NCBI RefSeq assembly: GCF_047228935.1 | Contig: NZ_JBFEGG010000002.1 | Location: 678,673 to 742,672, forward strand | Origin: Ornithinibacillus sp047228935 | GTDB lineage: Bacteria > Bacillota > Bacilli > Bacillales > Amphibacillaceae | DNA length: 64,000 nucleotides | Direction: 5' to 3' | Made by a program: the position numbers and the translations under genes | Shown here: positions 61,533 to 64,000 of the stretch, in pieces | Position numbering within the stretch: the stretch's first letter is position 1 | Layout: each line of letters starts with the position of its first letter | Notes under the pieces: generated by a model | The model's database searches: none | Told to the model about the DNA's origin: nothing | The model's input: only the letters and a program-made list of their open reading frames with translations

Positions 61533-61566
61533 AAAAATCTGCTAATTTTAAACTAGCAGATTTTTC
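61533..61566 (+). terminator. terminator of the folate-dusB unit
   Basis: AAATCTGCTA (61535-61544) / TAGCAGATTT (61554-61563) followed by TTCTTTT. Confidence 0.9.
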
Positions 61567-61712
61567 TTTTAGCCTAAGATATAGTATGATAAGTTGATGA
61601 TAAAGCCTTATCAGGTGTAAAATGAAGGTTATGTTGAGATAATGTTTAATAACTATATAAGGTCGAACTAATTATACCTTTATCTTAAAAATTGATTAAT
61701 GGAGTTGATTTT

Positions 61713-63194
61713 ATGTCTGAAGAATTAAACGATCACATGCGGGTACGGCGTGAAAAGCTAGATACATATCGCGACCTTGGCCTTGATCCTTTTGGAGGTA
61801 AATTTGCCCGTACAAATCTAGCAAAAGAGCTACACGCAAAATACGAACAATTCTCAAAAGAGGATTTAGAAGAAGCAGAACATCAAGTTACGATTGCTGG
61901 TCGAGTAATGACGAAGCGTGGAAAAGGTAAAGCCGGATTTGCTCACATTCAAGACTTAAGCGGCCAAATACAACTTTATATACGAAAAGATGCGATTGGT
62001 GAAGAAGCTTATGAAGTGTTTAATTCCATTGACTTAGGAGATATAGTTGGGGTTACGGGTGTTATGTTCAAAACAAATGTTGGTGAACTATCCGTTAAAG
62101 TAACTGAGTTCCAGCTACTTACTAAATCACTAAGACCTCTACCGGAAAAGTATCACGGATTAAAAGACGTGGAGCAAAGATACCGTCAACGTTATTTAGA
62201 TTTAATCACAAATATGGAAAGTAGAGAAACGTTTGTAACACGTAGTAAAATCATTCGTGCAATGCGTAACTATTTAGATAGCCAAGGATTTTTAGAAGTA
62301 GAAACACCAATGATGCACAGTATTCCGGGTGGTGCATCTGCTCGTCCGTTCATTACCCATCATAATGCGTTAGACATTCCGCTATATATGCGTATCGCAA
62401 TTGAGCTTCACTTGAAGCGGTTAATTGTTGGTGGACTTGAAAAGGTATATGAAATCGGAAGAGTTTTCCGTAATGAAGGGGTATCTACTAGACATAACCC
62501 AGAATTTACGATGATGGAATTATATGAAGCATATGCAGATTATCATGATATCATGGAACTTACGGAAAATATGGTTGCCCATATTGCTCAAGAAGTACTT
62601 GGTACAACGACAGTGACGTATGGTGAACATGAAATTGATTTAAAACCCGAGTGGAAGAGGCTACACATGGTAGATGCGGTTAAAGAATATACTGGTGTAG
62701 ACTTCTGGGAGAAGATGAGCGATGAAGAAGCTAGAGAACTAGCTAAAGAACACGGAGTAGAAATTAAAGATAATATGACATTTGGGCATATTGTCAATGA
62801 ATTCTTCGAGCAAAAGGTTGAAGAAAAACTAATTCAGCCAACATTTATCTATGGACATCCAGTAGAGATTTCACCACTCGCTAAGAAGAATGAAGAAGAT
62901 AAACGTTTCACAGATCGTTTTGAACTATTTATAGTAGCAAGAGAACATGCGAATGCATTCAGTGAGCTAAACGATCCGATTGATCAACGTGAACGCTTTG
63001 AAGCGCAAGTGAAAGAAAGAGCAGAAGGTAATGACGAGGCTCACTTAATGGATGAGGACTTCCTAGAAGCACTTGAATACGGTATGGCTCCAACTGGTGG
63101 ACTTGGAATTGGTATTGATAGATTAGTCATGCTATTAACTAATTCTCCATCTATTCGCGACGTACTATTATTCCCGCAAATGCGTAATAAATAA
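61713..63194 (+). CDS. lysS: lysyl-tRNA synthetase (class II)
   Basis: Charges tRNA-Lys. N-terminal OB-fold (about 55-150), class II motif 2 FRNEGVSTRHNPEFTMMELY near 257-276 and motif 3 GLGIGIDRLVMLL near 468-480. 493 residues. ATG 61713 follows GGAG at eight bases; TTG 61692 is in frame without a site. No T-box leader is visible. In B. subtilis lysS is also followed by an rRNA operon. Confidence 0.96.
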   Translation: MSEELNDHMRVRREKLDTYRDLGLDPFGGKFARTNLAKELHAKYEQFSKEDLEEAEHQVTIAGRVMTKRGKGKAGFAHIQDLSGQIQLYIRKDAIGEEAYEVFNSIDLGDIVGVTGVMFKTNVGELSVKVTEFQLLTKSLRPLPEKYHGLKDVEQRYRQRYLDLITNMESRETFVTRSKIIRAMRNYLDSQGFLEVETPMMHSIPGGASARPFITHHNALDIPLYMRIAIELHLKRLIVGGLEKVYEIGRVFRNEGVSTRHNPEFTMMELYEAYADYHDIMELTENMVAHIAQEVLGTTTVTYGEHEIDLKPEWKRLHMVDAVKEYTGVDFWEKMSDEEARELAKEHGVEIKDNMTFGHIVNEFFEQKVEEKLIQPTFIYGHPVEISPLAKKNEEDKRFTDRFELFIVAREHANAFSELNDPIDQRERFEAQVKERAEGNDEAHLMDEDFLEALEYGMAPTGGLGIGIDRLVMLLTNSPSIRDVLLFPQMRNK

Positions 63195-63208
63195 TCATAT
63201 ATATAGAA

Positions 63209-63243
63209 GAAGACAAGCTCTCATAATGGGGCTTGTCTTTTTC
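63209..63243 (+). terminator. terminator of lysS
   Basis: AGACAAGC (63211-63218) / GCTTGTCT (63231-63238) then TTTTTC. Confidence 0.9.
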
Positions 63244-63428
63244 TATGTTGGTAAGTGTGAAAACTCTTATTAAATGATCATTATAACGGTGCGAGTTTCA
63301 TTATATCTACATTCCATATATTTCCTGAAATAAATGCTTGATAATGAGAGATAATCATGATAAATTATATAACGTTGCTTGTTCGAGTGAGGCCAAGTAA
63401 CAGTAACAAAAATACTTATAAAAAGTTG

Positions 63429-63457
63429 TTGACTTTAAGTCATCAGCGTGATATATT
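63429..63457 (+). promoter_or_regulatory. rRNA operon promoter P1
   Basis: TTGACT (63429-63434), 17-base spacer, TATATT (63452-63457), preceded by AT-rich DNA. Confidence 0.8.
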
Positions 63458-63516
63458 ATTTAAGTCGCTAATTTACAAGGTGACGAGATATCGCGAAAAA
63501 CTTTTATAAAAAACTA

Positions 63517-63545
63517 TTGACATGGAAATGTTAAAATAGTATAAT
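63517..63545 (+). promoter_or_regulatory. rRNA operon promoter P2
   Basis: Consensus TTGACA (63517-63522), 17-base spacer, consensus TATAAT (63540-63545). The P1/P2 pair about 88 bases apart is typical of Bacillus rRNA operons. Confidence 0.88.
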
Positions 63546-63580
63546 ATAAGAGTTGACGCAAAAAGCGAAATAATATTTTT

Positions 63581-63723
63581 TGCTCCTTGAAAACTGAACA
63601 AAACAACCAGTATGTCAAGAAGAAACATACCCTGTTTTTTCTTAAATTTAAAGAATTACAGAAGCTAGCAGCTTCTTTGCTAAGAACTTTCCTATGATTG
63701 ATTGGTGTCAATCATAGACAAAC
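63581..63723 (+). other. rRNA leader with boxA-like antitermination site
   Basis: TGCTCCTTGAAAACTGAACA (63581-63600) is the boxA-like leader element of Bacillus rRNA operons. Downstream, GAAGCTAGCAGCTTC near 63661-63675 forms a hairpin, and the rest should pair with the far side of the 16S gene for RNase III processing. Confidence 0.7.
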
Positions 63724-64000
63724 TTTTTTGGAGAGTTTGATCTTGGCTCAGGACGAACGCTGGCGGCGTGCCTAATACATGCAAGTCGAGCGAGTGAAAC
63801 TAACTGATCCCTTCGGGGTGATGTTAGTGGATCTAGCGGCGGACGGGTGAGTAACACGTGGGCAACCTGCCTGTAAGACTGGGATAACTCGCGGAAACGT
63901 GAGCTAATACCGGATAATACTTTGAACCACATGGTTCGAAGTTGAAAGGCGGCGCAAGCTGTCACTTACAGATGGGCCCGCGGCGCATTAGCTAGTTGGT
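63724..64000 (+). rRNA. rrs: 16S ribosomal RNA, 5' part (runs off window)
   Basis: GGAGAGTTTGATCTTGGCTCAGGACGAACGCTGGCGGCGTGCC marks the 5' end (split here as one conserved block at 63730-63772). Further conserved blocks are CTAATACATGCAAGTCGAGC, GGCGGACGGGTGAGTAACACG and GATGGGCCCGCGGCGCATTA at the window edge. About 277 nt are present. The base where the usual 27F primer has A/C is T. Confidence 0.97.

Noticed and set aside
63708..63965. Minus-strand frame within 16S rRNA
   Set aside because: Antisense to a ribosomal RNA gene with conserved sequence; common spurious call.
1..64000. Prophage, integrated plasmid or defence island
   Set aside because: No integrase, phage structural, toxin-antitoxin or restriction genes are seen; gene order is core chromosomal throughout.

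Overview
The window is a chromosome segment of a low-G+C, endospore-forming Bacillota. Gene order follows the Bacillus subtilis yaaH-to-lysS region (about 20-90 degrees of the origin-proximal arm) almost gene for gene. Diagnostic sporulation loci are bofA, csfB/gin, abrB, yabG, sspF, spoVG, fin, spoVT, yabP/yabQ and spoIIE. Protein divergence, the AT-rich intergenic DNA and the partial 16S rRNA suggest a Bacillaceae member outside the B. subtilis group, perhaps near Oceanobacillus/Ornithinibacillus/Virgibacillus. That placement is inference.

Layout. 1-3.9 kb: minus-strand accessory genes (a methyltransferase cut by the window edge, a lipoprotein, galM) and the spore genes yaaH and yaaI. 3.9-9.7 kb: tadA, the long SRP RNA, dnaX-ebfC-recR-yaaL, a decayed insertion locus with an IS3-type transposase relic, a 27-codon membrane peptide ORF, bofA and gin. 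9.7-17.3 kb: yaaO-tmk-darA-yaaR-holB-ricT-yabA-trmN6-yazA-rsmI (dNTP supply, clamp loading, initiation control, RNA modification). 17.3-19.5 kb: two accessory membrane-protein genes and abrB. 19.8-28.2 kb: metG, tatD, yabE, rnmV-rsmA, yabG, veg, an SCP2 protein and sspF. 28.5-39.7 kb: ispE, purR, spoVG, glmU-prs, ctc, pth, fin, mfd, spoVT. 39.9-45 kb: yabM-yabN-rqcP, yabP-yabQ-divIC-yabR and a tRNA-Met. 45.3-54.6 kb: a DinB-like protein, spoIIE, yabS-prkD, tilS-hprT-ftsH. 54.8-63.2 kb: coaX-hslO-yacD-cysK, the folate genes folP-folB-folK, yazB-dusB and lysS. 63.4 kb to the end: tandem rRNA promoters, leader and the first about 277 nt of a 16S gene.

The most unusual signal is a family of 116-183 bp structured intergenic repeats: six complete copies (6667, 12666, 15198, 21851, 34194, 45926) and two likely relics (24411, 54757). 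Their terminal stems differ in sequence between copies but stay complementary, a covariation signature of a conserved fold. For several hundred bases on both sides of each copy, including inside conserved genes, the DNA is strongly A+C-rich on the strand that carries the element. Plus-oriented copies sit in A+C-rich plus strand, and the two minus-oriented copies sit in G+T-rich plus strand: six of six. This orientation-locked skew resembles C-to-T plus A-to-G change on the complementary strand. It suggests the elements organise some single-strand-exposing or mutagenic process, or that they choose sites of such skew.

Other points of note: a 12-bp hairpin that would mask the gin ribosome-binding site, a perfect 20-bp palindrome just after a sigma-K-like promoter at yabG, a Spo0A box at abrB, two 52-bp direct repeats before ispE, and the absence of ridA, pabBAC and xpaC-yaaN from their usual B. 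subtilis positions.
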